In this document: piece after piece, positions 12,870 to 21,036 of the stretch | Layout of the letters: each line of letters opens with the position of its first letter | Numbering within the stretch: position 1 is the stretch's first letter | NCBI RefSeq assembly: GCF_013426895.1 | Contig: NZ_AP023174.1 | Span: 1,240,001 to 1,304,000 of the forward strand | Length of the DNA stretch: 64,000 nucleotides | Source of the DNA: Paraburkholderia largidicola | Lineage (GTDB): Bacteria > Pseudomonadota > Gammaproteobacteria > Burkholderiales > Burkholderiaceae | Direction of reading: 5' to 3' | The notes under the pieces: model-generated | The model's database searches: none | The model's input: the letters and a program-made list of their open reading frames with translations, nothing else | Told to the model about the DNA's origin: nothing | Program-made: the position numbers and the translations under genes

Positions 12870-14084
12870 TCACTCCGTCGCGCCCGAAGCCGCCAGCGGC
12901 TCGGGACGCCCGCGCAGATGATTGAGCCCGGCAACCGCGGTAAACAGCAGACCGGCGATACTCACGCCCACCCAACCGAACAGCGGCCACACGAACGCGC
13001 CGACGCCCGACCCGATCGCGCCACCGATGAAATAGCAGACCATGAACACCGTGTTCACGCGGCTGCGCGCTTCGGGTTTCAGCGCGTAGATGCGCGACTG
13101 GTTGGAGATCTGCGCGCCTTGCACGCCGACATCGAGCACGATCACACCGATCACGAGGCCAATCAGGCTCGAACCCGACAGCGCGAACACGACGAACGAC
13201 AGGGCCGCCAGCGCAATCGACAGCGAAACGATCGCACGCGGCCCGCGCCGGTCGGCGAACTTGCCCGCGAGCGGTGCGGCCATTGCGCCCGCCGCGCCGA
13301 CGATACCGAACAGACCCGCCACCTGCGGCCCGTAGTGAAACGGCGCGCCTGCCAGCAGCAGCGCGAGCGTCGACCAGAACAGGCTGAACGCGGCGAACAG
13401 CGCGGCGCCCGTCATCGACGCTTCGCGCAGGCCGCGCAGTTCGACGGCGAGATGCCACATCGAGCCGAGCAGCTTGCCGTAGGCAAGCGTCGACGTGGGC
13501 TTGCTGCGCGGCAGCCTCGCGATGATGACGGCGGCGAGCACCAGCAACGCGATGATCGATGCGCCGAACACCGCGCGCCAGCCGAGGTACTGGCCGACGA
13601 AGCCGGCCGCCGTGCGCGCGAGCAGAATGCCGAGCAGCAATCCGCTCATGACGGTGCCGACGGCGTGGCCGCGTCGCGACGGCGGCGCGAGTTCGGCGGC
13701 GAACGGCACGGCCTGTTGCGCGATTGTCGCGAGGATGCCGATCGCGAGACTCGCGACCACGAGCACCGACAGATTCGGCGCGGCAGCCGCGAACAGCAGC
13801 GCGACACACAGCGCGGCAATCTGCAGCAGGATCAGCTCGCGGCGGTCGAAGCGGTCGCCGAGGGGCGCGAGCAGCAGCATGCCTGCCGCGTAGCCGAGCT
13901 GGGTCATCGTCGGCACCACGCCGATCCACGACGCGCTTTGCGGAAACGACAGACGGAAGTCGTCCAGCAGCGGCTGGTTGTAGTAGATGTTTGCGACGGA
14001 GACGCCCGCGATCGTCGCAAGCAGTAGCAGAAGGCTGTTCAGCGATCGGTCAGTTGCGGTGTGGTCGGAGGCGGGCGTGGACAT
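12870..14084 (-). CDS. MFS transporter (exporter-type, 12 helices)
   Basis: The 404-residue inner-membrane carrier begins LLLLATIAGVSVANIYYNQP, typical of the YfcJ/YnfM-like group of major facilitator exporters. The loop 2-3 motif is LLLAPLGDRFDRRELI, and the second half has the matching LAGKFADRRGPRAIV. The substrate is unknown; relatives export sugars, arabinose-like compounds or drugs. It ends 31 bp from the orphan receiver gene in convergent orientation. The gene is not part of the downstream phosphodiesterase transcription unit in any obvious way: 120 bp separate them on the same strand. Confidence 0.9.
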   Translation of the reverse strand: MSTPASDHTATDRSLNSLLLLLATIAGVSVANIYYNQPLLDDFRLSFPQSASWIGVVPTMTQLGYAAGMLLLAPLGDRFDRRELILLQIAALCVALLFAAAAPNLSVLVVASLAIGILATIAQQAVPFAAELAPPSRRGHAVGTVMSGLLLGILLARTAAGFVGQYLGWRAVFGASIIALLVLAAVIIARLPRSKPTSTLAYGKLLGSMWHLAVELRGLREASMTGAALFAAFSLFWSTLALLLAGAPFHYGPQVAGLFGIVGAAGAMAAPLAGKFADRRGPRAIVSLSIALAALSFVVFALSGSSLIGLVIGVIVLDVGVQGAQISNQSRIYALKPEARSRVNTVFMVCYFIGGAIGSGVGAFVWPLFGWVGVSIAGLLFTAVAGLNHLRGRPEPLAASGATE

Positions 14085-14204
14085 GATGCAGCGGCCGGCG
14101 CGACGCCGGCGGGAGAGAGTGGAGCGTGCCGATGATACCGGAGCGGGGCGGATCGTGCTCGACGCGGCACGAGCGCGTGCACCGTCGCGGCACGCCCGGC
14201 GCGC

Positions 14205-15032
14205 TCAGTCGATCAGCGATCCTTCCGGTTCATAGAACGGATACGGGCCGTCGGCTGCATCGACATAGGCGTGATGTGTGATGAGACCGTTCAGGCTGTC
14301 GTAGCGGTGTAGCGCGAACGCGGGCGGTTCCATCATGAAGGCGGATGGCGCGTCGTCGCGCAGATCGAGCGCTACCTGATGTGCGGGCGCGGGCACTGCC
14401 GATGCGATTGTGCCGCCGAAGCGGACGAACATCGGGCGATGCACATGGCCGCAGATCACACGTTCGACGTTCGGATGACGGGCGATGAGCGCCGCGAGCT
14501 TTTGTGCCGAGGTCGGATCGAGCCGCAGCGCGTCCATATGGCCGATGCCCGACACGAATGGCGGATGATGCAGCGCGACGATCACGGGCTTGTTGTGGGC
14601 CGCGTTTAGTTTTTCTTCAAGCCAGGCGAGGCGCTTGTCGCAGAGCAGGCCGGCGCTTTGGCCTGGGACCATCGAGTCGAGTGCGATCAGGTGGAGCGGG
14701 CCGATGTCGACGGAGTATTGGATGAACTCGTCGTTGGTGTGGAGTTCTTTGCGGTCGGCGAAGGAGGCGCGCAACGCGGCGCGGTCGTCGTGGTTGCCTA
14801 CCAGCAGGTAGTAGGGGGCTTTTAGCGGCGCTAGCAGTGACTTCAGATGTTCGTATTGCTCCGGCTCGCCCTGGTCGACGAGGTCGCCGGTGATGATGAT
14901 AGCGTCTGGGGTTGGAACGAGCGCGTTCAGGCGTTCGACGCAACGCGTCAGGTACGGTGCCGTGTCTACGCGGCGGTAAGCCAGCGCGCCTGGGCGTTTG
15001 ATGTGGAGATCGCTGATCTGGGCTATTAACAT
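14205..15032 (-). CDS. GpdQ/CpdA-like class III phosphodiesterase
   Basis: This is a calcineurin-fold metallophosphodiesterase of 275 residues. The metal ligands fall at D8, H10, D50, N80, H155/H156, H196 and H198 (motifs SDLH, GDLVD, GNHD, LHHPP, GHVH), almost the same numbering as glycerophosphodiesterase GpdQ of Enterobacter, which is also 274 residues. Likely substrates are glycerophosphodiesters or other phosphodiesters; cAMP (as for CpdA) is the alternative. The start MLIAQISDLHIK has GAGGA upstream. A longer frame to 15125 runs into repeat element 2 and is rejected. Across that repeat, on the same strand, lies a LacI-controlled ABC importer, so this may once have been the last gene of that operon. 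Confidence 0.85.
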   Translation of the reverse strand: MLIAQISDLHIKRPGALAYRRVDTAPYLTRCVERLNALVPTPDAIIITGDLVDQGEPEQYEHLKSLLAPLKAPYYLLVGNHDDRAALRASFADRKELHTNDEFIQYSVDIGPLHLIALDSMVPGQSAGLLCDKRLAWLEEKLNAAHNKPVIVALHHPPFVSGIGHMDALRLDPTSAQKLAALIARHPNVERVICGHVHRPMFVRFGGTIASAVPAPAHQVALDLRDDAPSAFMMEPPAFALHRYDSLNGLITHHAYVDAADGPYPFYEPEGSLID

Positions 15033-15093
15033 GGGGTCCTCTTTGCTATGTGTGTCTGCGACGCTTTTCTTTGGGTTTGATTTGGGTTTTTTT

Positions 15094-15753
15094 GCTGGCA
15101 TCCGCGTGATGTTATTGGTTTGCAAGCGTTGCCCCTGTGCGGGGCGGCACCTACTTTTCTTTGCCGCCGCAAAGAAAAGTAGGCAAAAGAAAGCGGCTCA
15201 CACCGCCAGTTCTTGTATTCGCCTGAGGGCCCCCACAGGGTCTTACGCTTCACACGGCAATCACGTGACCCACGTGCGTTGCCAACGTTCTCCCTGTAGG
15301 CCTCACCCGCTTCACGCGCCCGCGTCACAGCCCGCCATGCCAGACAGTCCGCTGCCGCCCAGGTGGCAAACGGTGTGTAGGCTTTCGCGCCATACTCGCA
15401 CCGCTCCGGACTGCGTAGCAAGTTTGGTGTTTCTGGTAAGAGCACTAACCTGCGCGGTACGACAACCTACACACCGTTTGCCACCTGGGCGGCACTTACC
15501 ATTCGCTGCCGCTGGCACTTGTACGGGCGTTTGGAGCGGATGAGGCCTTTATTCGAAGCGTTGGCAACGCACGTTGAATTGAAACGCCGCCGTGTGAAGC
15601 ATAAGACCGGCTGGGGGCCCTCAGGCAAGCATACGAGCTGGCGGTATTAGCCGCTTTCTTTTGCCTACTTTTCTTTGCGGCGGCAAAGAAAAGTAGGTGC
15701 CGCCCCGCACAGGGGCGACGCGTGAAGCACGTAGGCATATCGCGGATGCCAGC
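15094..15753. repeat. Palindromic intergenic element, copy 2 (660 bp)
   Basis: It has the same architecture as copy 1: outer arms from GCTGGCATCCGCG, the 15-bp hairpin CCTACTTTTCTTTGC/GCAAAGAAAAGTAGG in each arm, and an inner pair AGGTGGCAAACGGTGTGTAGG at 15361-15381 with its exact inverse at 15466-15486. Outer ends and inner pair share the same centre, 15423.5. On the left the motif GTCTGCGACGCT at 15054-15065 matches the outermost boundary motif of copy 3. On the right that motif is missing and the CCAAAA array follows. The element fills the gap between the ATPase stop and the phosphodiesterase start. It encodes no credible protein. Confidence 0.92.
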
Positions 15754-15755
15754 AA

Positions 15756-15855
15756 AAACCCAAACCAAACCAAAACCAAAACCAAAACCAAAACCAAAAC
15801 CAAAACCAAAACCAAAACCAAAACCAAAACCAAAACCAAAACCAAAACCAAAAAA
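15756..15855. repeat. CCAAAA hexamer tandem array
   Basis: There are about fifteen near-perfect copies of the 6-bp unit CCAAAA (imperfect at the left end: CCCAAACCAAACC). It abuts the stop codon of the ABC ATPase gene on the right and repeat element 2 on the left. The left flank of the same element (TTTGGGTTTGATTTGGG) is a non-expanded relative of the unit, so the array probably grew by slippage from the element's own border. The frames it opens (KPKPKP or GFGFGF) are not genes. Confidence 0.95.
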
Positions 15856-15856
15856 C

Positions 15857-16909
15857 CTACGCCAACGCAATCAACCCCTCCCTGGCAACAGAAACCCCAA
15901 CAACCGTGCCACGAGCAAGCTCAACCCTGCCAGGAACATCAACGACCAGCAAATCAGGCGCCGCATCACGAATAGTAAGCCTTGTCCGCTCACCCAAAAA
16001 CGCAGCCCCCTCAACAACCCCTCTCAACTGCGCAGCAGAAAGCTCAGAAATCCACGCATCCTCAGGCCGAAAAAACACCTCATCGCCGTGAGGCATAACC
16101 CGGGTAGCATGCGTCGGCGGCAAAGGAATGGCACCGCCCGTCGTGGCAAGCACGCCATCCCGAGCCTGCCCCGCCACGCGATTGATCGTCCCGACAAACT
16201 GTGCGACGTTCCGGTTCGCCGGCCGATAGTAGATATCCCGCGGCGTCCCGATCTGCTCGATGCGCCCCGCGCTCATCACGACGATGCGATCGCCCAGTTC
16301 CATCGCCTCAGCCTGATCGTGCGTCACATAAACGGTCGTAATCCCAAGCTCGCGCAACAGCGCATTCATCTCCCCACGCAACGTGTCGCGCAGACGCGCA
16401 TCGAGCGCCGTCAGCGGCTCGTCGAGCAACAACACCCGCGGTTGCGGCGCGAGAGCCCGCGCCAATGCGACGCGCTGACGCTGTCCGCCGGACAGTTGAT
16501 CGATCGGTTTCTCAGCGTGATCGGTGAGACGCATCATCGAGAGCAACTCGTCCACGCGCTGCCGCGCCACGTCCGCATCCACGCGCTTGATCTTCAGACC
16601 ATAGCTGATGTTGCCGCGCACGGTCAGATTCGGAAACAACGCGTAACTCTGAAACACCATGCCGACCTGGCGTTTCTCGATCGGCAGCGCCGTGACGTCC
16701 TCGTCGCCAAATGCAACGCGCCCGCCCGCGTCCGGCTGCTCGAGGCCCGCGATCATGCGCAGCGTCGTGGTCTTGCCGCAGCCCGACGGCCCGAGCAGCA
16801 CCAGCGTTTCGCCCGCGCCAATCGACAGATCGAGCGGTTCGAGCACGCGCGTGCCGCGAAACGTTTTCGCGCAGCGCGTCAGCGTGATGGGAATGGAAGC
16901 GAGTTTCAT
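15857..16909 (-). CDS. ABC importer ATP-binding protein (PotA/FbpC/PhnT type)
   Basis: The ATPase (350 residues) energises the importer encoded upstream. Visible motifs are Walker A GPSGCGKTT (about 40-48), Q-loop FQSYALFPNL, signature LSGGQRQRVALARAL, Walker B VLLLDEPLTALD and switch VTHD. A C-terminal TOBE-like regulatory domain follows (PEDAWISEL ... GAAFLGERTRL). The start ATG overlaps the stop of the preceding permease gene (ATGA), which fixes it and shows translational coupling. The stop codon is directly followed by the hexamer array, so a small change of the C-terminal end relative to orthologs should be considered. The last residues are SVAREGLIALA. Confidence 0.93.
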   Translation of the reverse strand: MKLASIPITLTRCAKTFRGTRVLEPLDLSIGAGETLVLLGPSGCGKTTTLRMIAGLEQPDAGGRVAFGDEDVTALPIEKRQVGMVFQSYALFPNLTVRGNISYGLKIKRVDADVARQRVDELLSMMRLTDHAEKPIDQLSGGQRQRVALARALAPQPRVLLLDEPLTALDARLRDTLRGEMNALLRELGITTVYVTHDQAEAMELGDRIVVMSAGRIEQIGTPRDIYYRPANRNVAQFVGTINRVAGQARDGVLATTGGAIPLPPTHATRVMPHGDEVFFRPEDAWISELSAAQLRGVVEGAAFLGERTRLTIRDAAPDLLVVDVPGRVELARGTVVGVSVAREGLIALA

Positions 16910-17841
16910 GACTGGTTTTCTGCGGATGATGTCGTATCGATGACGCGCGTCTTCTTCTGCCGCGTGTTGCGCTGACCCGTCGCATCGACGCCGAGCCATT
17001 GCATCGCGACGAGCAGCGGCATCGTCATGATGAAAAAGAGAATGGTGTAAGCGCTGCCTATCTCGATGCGCAGCGAAGCATAGGTATCGGCGAGACCGAC
17101 GGGCAGCGTCTTCGTTTCAGGCGTGTGCAGCATCCACGTGAGATTGAACTCGCCGATCGACAGCGTGACGACGGCCAGCGCGCCCGCGACGATGCCAGGC
17201 CGCACGTTCGGCAGCACGATCGTGATGAAGCGCTGAAAGAAGCTCGCGCCAAGACTCGCGGCGCCTTCTTCGAGCGTGCGCAGTCCCGAACTCGCACACA
17301 CGGCGGCGACGGCGCGCACCATGAACGGCAGCGTGAACACCACATGCCCGACGACGATGAACGCAACGCTCGTGCGGAACATCGTGAAGCCGCCATATAC
17401 GACGAGCAACGCGAGCGCGGACGCGAGTCCAGGCAAGGCGATCGGCAGCACGAGAAATTCCTCGATGATGCGCGAGGCCCGCGACTCGCTACGCGCAAGC
17501 ACGTAGCCCGCCGGCACGCCTGTCAGCAACGTGATGACGAGCGTCGCGAGCGCGATTTCGAGCGACAGGAACACAGACGCGTGATACTGCGTCCACACTT
17601 CGCCCAGCCAGCGCAGCGTGAGCCCGCTCGCGACGCCCTGGAAGTAATTGACCGTGAGCCCCGCGAGTATCGACATCACGACGGGCACGATCAGAAACGC
17701 ACACAACAGCAGCGTGACGAGCCATTGACCCGCCGCGAGCCATGCGCGCAACGAGGGCAGGGCGAACGCGCGCTTGTGCTGCATTTGAGGCGGGTTCGTG
17801 GTGTGAGCAACGGAATTCATGCGAGTGTCTTCATTCGACAT
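16906..17841 (-). CDS. ABC importer inner-membrane permease 2
   Basis: This is a binding-protein-dependent permease of the spermidine/putrescine-iron-aminoethylphosphonate class (about 311 residues, six helices). The EAA loop contacting the ATPase reads LEEGAASLGASFFQRFITIV followed by LPNVRPGI. The start is taken at MSNEDTRMNSVAHT. A later ATG at 17820 is possible, and the TTG at 17859 is unlikely. The stop overlaps the ATPase start by 4 nt. It is the fourth gene of the lacI-binding protein-permease-permease-ATPase run. Confidence 0.9.
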   Translation of the reverse strand: MSNEDTRMNSVAHTTNPPQMQHKRAFALPSLRAWLAAGQWLVTLLLCAFLIVPVVMSILAGLTVNYFQGVASGLTLRWLGEVWTQYHASVFLSLEIALATLVITLLTGVPAGYVLARSESRASRIIEEFLVLPIALPGLASALALLVVYGGFTMFRTSVAFIVVGHVVFTLPFMVRAVAAVCASSGLRTLEEGAASLGASFFQRFITIVLPNVRPGIVAGALAVVTLSIGEFNLTWMLHTPETKTLPVGLADTYASLRIEIGSAYTILFFIMTMPLLVAMQWLGVDATGQRNTRQKKTRVIDTTSSAENQS

Positions 17842-17859
17842 GGAAAAGAATCGGCCCAA

Positions 17860-18684
17860 TCAGGCCGTCGCCGCCACGGCCGAGCCGCTGACGCTGCGCG
17901 CGACATACAGCACGATCCACGTGACGATCCCGAGCACGATCGACAGTCCCGCCGCCGTCACCATGTTCGCGTTGAGCGTGAACTCGGTGTAGATGGTCAT
18001 CGGCAGCACGTCGATATCGGTGGCGAGCGTGAACGCGGTGCCGAACGCGCCCATTGCCGTCGCGAAGCACACGGCGCCCGCCGCAATCAGGCCCGGCGAC
18101 AGCGCGGGCAGCACGATGTCGCGCATGATCCGCCAAGGCGATGCGCCGAGCGAGCGCGCGGCTTCTTCGAGCGACGCATCGAGCTTGGTCGCCGATGCCA
18201 TCACCGTCACGATCACGCGCGGAATCGAGAAATACAGATAGCCGACAAAGAGGCCCGTCATCGAATACGCGAACACCCACTTGTCGCCCGTGAGCTTGAG
18301 CGACAGCGCGCCGATCAAACCCTGGCGGCCCGCCAGCATGATCACCATGAAGCCGACCACCACGCCCGGAAATGCGAGCGGAAACGTCAGTAGCGCGAGC
18401 AGCGTGCGCTTGCCGGGAAACTCGCGGCGCGCGAGCAGCAGGCCGGAGATCACGGAGAGCGCGAGCGTCGTCGCCGTCACGGCTGCCGACAGCACGACGG
18501 TCGCGAACAGGCTCTTCATATAGCGCGTGTTCGCGAGCATCGCGCCGTACGTCTGCAGCAGATGACCGTCGGCGCTCACCTGCACGAGCGCTGTCATCGG
18601 CAGCAGCCAGAATGCGATGAAGACGGCGAGCGCGGGCGCGATCAACGCGATGCGCCAGCGCAGCGGAAACGTGATGTCGTTCAA
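17860..18684 (-). CDS. ABC importer inner-membrane permease 1
   Basis: This is a six-helix permease of about 274 residues that pairs with permease 2 to form the membrane channel. The EAA motif reads LEEAARSLGASPWRIMRDIV / LPALSPGL. The start assigned here is the TTG at 18684 (product begins NDITFPLRWRIALIAPALAV after Met). It overlaps the binding-protein stop as TTGA, a form of translational coupling. The upstream in-frame extension to 18849 lies wholly inside the binding-protein gene and does not look like protein. No ATG exists before the first helix. Confidence 0.88.
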   Translation of the reverse strand: MNDITFPLRWRIALIAPALAVFIAFWLLPMTALVQVSADGHLLQTYGAMLANTRYMKSLFATVVLSAAVTATTLALSVISGLLLARREFPGKRTLLALLTFPLAFPGVVVGFMVIMLAGRQGLIGALSLKLTGDKWVFAYSMTGLFVGYLYFSIPRVIVTVMASATKLDASLEEAARSLGASPWRIMRDIVLPALSPGLIAAGAVCFATAMGAFGTAFTLATDIDVLPMTIYTEFTLNANMVTAAGLSIVLGIVTWIVLYVARSVSGSAVAATA

Positions 18685-19727
18685 TGCATCACCTGCAGAT
18701 ACTGCTCGCCGAACGCCTGCTGCTTCTCGGCCATCTTCGCGAAGTCGACGGCGCGGGCGCGCGCATAGTCGCTCGCGGGCAGGAACTTCGAAGCGGCATC
18801 GGCCGTCATCGCGTTGGCGCGCACGGGGCGGAGATACGCGTTGGCCCACAGCTTCTGGCCTTCGTCCGACAGCACGAAATCGAGCACCTTCTTGCCGTTT
18901 GCATCGTGCGGCGCGCCCTTCACGAGGCTCATCACGTACGGCACTTCGATCGTGCCTTCCTTCGGAATCACGAACTCGACGTTGGCGTGATCCTTGTACT
19001 TCGCGCGGTACGCATCGAAGTCGTAGTCGAGCAGGATCGGAATCTCACCCGACAGCACGCGCGCATAGGCCGTCTGCTTCGGCACGATCGGCTGGTTGGC
19101 CTTCAGCTTCGCAAACCAGTCGAGGCCCGGCTTGAAGTTGTCGAAGCTGCCGCCCAGTGCCTGATTCACGGCAACCGCGCCCGCATAGCCGACGAACGCG
19201 CTCGACGGATCGAGGTAGCCGATCATTCCCTTGTACTCGGGCTTCAGCAGGTCGGCCCACGAACGCGGCACCGGCTTGCCTTCGAGCGCGTCCTTGTTGA
19301 CGAAAAAGCCCAGCGTGCCCGAGTGGATCGCGAACCAGTAGCCTTGCGGGTCCTTCAGGTTCGCGGGAATGTCGTTCCAGTGGGCGGGCTTGTACGGCGC
19401 GATCACGCCCTTGTCCTTCGCCTGAAACGCCGACGACACGCCCAGATACACGACGTCCGCCACGGGGCTTTTCTGCTCGGCCATCAGCTGCGCAATCGAC
19501 TGGCCGGAGTTCTTGTTGTCGAACGGCACACGGACACCCGTCTTTTGCTGGATGGCGTTGATCTGACTTGCCCAGTCGGCCCATTCGGGCGGGCAGTTGT
19601 AGCAGATCGCGGTTTCTTCGGCGTGCGCGAGTTGCGGTGCAGCCAGCGTCAGCACGAACGACGAAGCAACTAGCGCGGCGCGCGCGACGCGCAACGCTGC
19701 AATACCGATGGAGGAACGGCGGTTCAC
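18681..19727 (-). CDS. Periplasmic solute-binding protein of the ABC importer
   Basis: The 348-residue protein starts with GTG behind a GGGAGA ribosome site and has a Sec signal peptide with predicted cleavage at LAHA-EET (about residue 36). The mature protein begins ETAICYNCPPEWADWASQI, with two cysteines that could form a disulfide. It is a class-2 (PotD/FbpA/PhnS-like) fold: VADVVYLG, GTLGFFVNKDALEG, WADLLKPEYKGMIGYLDPSS and LLDYDFDAYRAKY are the recognisable blocks. The ligand is not certain; spermidine, Fe3+, aminoethylphosphonate and glycerophosphodiester-type ligands are all bound by this fold. The genomic partner (a GpdQ-like phosphodiesterase) hints at a phosphodiester, as inference. 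Confidence 0.88.
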   Translation of the reverse strand: MNRRSSIGIAALRVARAALVASSFVLTLAAPQLAHAEETAICYNCPPEWADWASQINAIQQKTGVRVPFDNKNSGQSIAQLMAEQKSPVADVVYLGVSSAFQAKDKGVIAPYKPAHWNDIPANLKDPQGYWFAIHSGTLGFFVNKDALEGKPVPRSWADLLKPEYKGMIGYLDPSSAFVGYAGAVAVNQALGGSFDNFKPGLDWFAKLKANQPIVPKQTAYARVLSGEIPILLDYDFDAYRAKYKDHANVEFVIPKEGTIEVPYVMSLVKGAPHDANGKKVLDFVLSDEGQKLWANAYLRPVRANAMTADAASKFLPASDYARARAVDFAKMAEKQQAFGEQYLQVMH

Positions 19728-19770
19728 GACAGGTCTCCCGGAGGTTGAAAAAGGGTGTTTTTAAAGTCGA

Positions 19771-20844
19771 TTACGCGGGCGAGCGGACGATGCGGCTCGA
19801 CATGGCGCCCGACGCGTCGGAGATAGCCGCGACCGTTGCGCCTTCGCGCAGCGTGTGCGGCAAGGTCAACGACAGCGACGGCGCGTGCAGCGCGTCCTCG
19901 AAGCCCGTCGGCTGCGAGCCGTCGACGCGCGCGATCAGCCGCCGCCACGCCGCGCAGCCGATCTCGCGGTTCGGCGCACAGACGCTCGCGAGCGGCGGCG
20001 ACAGCAGTTCGCCCATCGCGAGGCCGTCGAAGCCGAGAATCGACATGTCGTCGGGCATCTGCAGGCGCGCGCGGCGCAGACCGCGCATCACGACCATCGC
20101 GAGCAGATCGTTCGAGCAGAAGAGGGCCGTCGGGCGATTCGCGCCCGTCGTCAGATGGTTGAGCACGGCGGGCGCGAGTTCGTCCGCGTTGAAATCGATT
20201 TCGAGCGCGGGGGCGGGCGTGAGCCCCGCCTGCTGCATGGCCTGCGTGTAGCCCAGATGGCGCAGCCGCGCGCGGTCGGACGCGGCGAGCGTGCCCGCCA
20301 GCATCAGGATGCGCCGATGGCCGTGCGCGATCAGCATGCGCACGCCGTCATAGGCGGCTTGCCGGTTGTCGACGGACACGGACGGGCGGCGCACGGTGTC
20401 GTTGTGCATCAGCACGTACAGCATGCCGTCGCGGTCGAGTTCGTCGAGCAGCGGGTGCGTGTCGGCGTCCGCCACCGTCAGGATCAGGCCTTCGACGCGC
20501 TGTTCACGCAGCGTTTCGATCGCGTGGCGCTCGCGGTCGGCGTCGTATTGCGTGGTCATCAGCATCAGCCGGTAGCCTTGCGCGGACGCCAGCTCGTCGA
20601 TGCCTTGCAGGCATTCGGCGAACACGGGGTTGGCGAGGGTCGGCAGCACCACGCCGATCAGGCGCGAGCGCTCGCCGCGTAGCTGGCGGCCGAGCGGGCT
20701 CGGGCGGAAGTTGAGGGCGTCGATCGACTGACGCACTTTTTCGAGGGTCACGGGGTTGACCGTATGCGGCGCGTTGATCGCGCGCGAGACCGTCGCGATC
20801 GAAAAGCCCGCGTGCGCGGCGACATCCTTGATCGTGGGCGTCAT
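19771..20844 (-). CDS. LacI-family transcriptional regulator
   Basis: The 357-residue regulator opens with the LacI helix-turn-helix and hinge (MTPTIKDVAAHAGFSIATVS ... NFRPSPLGRQL), then a periplasmic-binding-protein-like sensor domain (RSRLIGVVLPTLANPVF ... ALFCSNDLLAMVVM ... ILGFDGLAMGELLSPPL). It is the first gene of the run and lies 43 bp before the binding-protein gene, so it probably represses its own operon. Two LacI-type AACGTT sites lie just upstream (20897-20940). Effector unknown. A longer frame to 20970 passes through those operators and is not used. Confidence 0.92.
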   Translation of the reverse strand: MTPTIKDVAAHAGFSIATVSRAINAPHTVNPVTLEKVRQSIDALNFRPSPLGRQLRGERSRLIGVVLPTLANPVFAECLQGIDELASAQGYRLMLMTTQYDADRERHAIETLREQRVEGLILTVADADTHPLLDELDRDGMLYVLMHNDTVRRPSVSVDNRQAAYDGVRMLIAHGHRRILMLAGTLAASDRARLRHLGYTQAMQQAGLTPAPALEIDFNADELAPAVLNHLTTGANRPTALFCSNDLLAMVVMRGLRRARLQMPDDMSILGFDGLAMGELLSPPLASVCAPNREIGCAAWRRLIARVDGSQPTGFEDALHAPSLSLTLPHTLREGATVAAISDASGAMSSRIVRSPA

Positions 20845-20896
20845 CGTTGGGTTCCCGTCAGCCTGTGCCGCGCGCCGCGTCGAGGGGCGTGCGTCG

Positions 20897-20940
20897 TTGT
20901 AAACGTTTTCGTGGGGCGGATTATCGGGAACGTTTGTGAC
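20897..20940 (-). promoter_or_regulatory. Candidate LacI-family operators
   Basis: Two sites with the palindromic core AACGTT, GTAAACGTTTTC (20899-20910) and GGAACGTTTGTG (20927-20938), have centres 27 bp apart, 53 to 100 bp before the lacI start. Central-CpG palindromes of this form are the usual targets of LacI-family proteins, so autoregulation of the importer operon is likely. Confidence 0.6.
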
Positions 20941-20995
20941 GGGTCGATGAATGCGCGCTGGGTCGCGCATGGGCGAAACTGGGGTTCGCGCCGGT

Positions 20996-21024
20996 TTGGT
21001 CAGGCTGCGGCGCGATGGTAGAAT
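20996..21024 (+). promoter_or_regulatory. Promoter of the tRNA-Leu gene
   Basis: TTGGTC (20996-21001) and TAGAAT (21019-21024) are separated by 17 bp, a good sigma-70 spacing, and end 13 bp before the mature 5' end of the tRNA. Confidence 0.65.
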
Positions 21025-21036
21025 CGCGTCCGCCCT

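Noticed and set aside
15496..15870. Frames reading GFGFGF or KPKPKP across 15756-15855
   Set aside because: They come from the CCAAAA hexamer array and are not protein coding.
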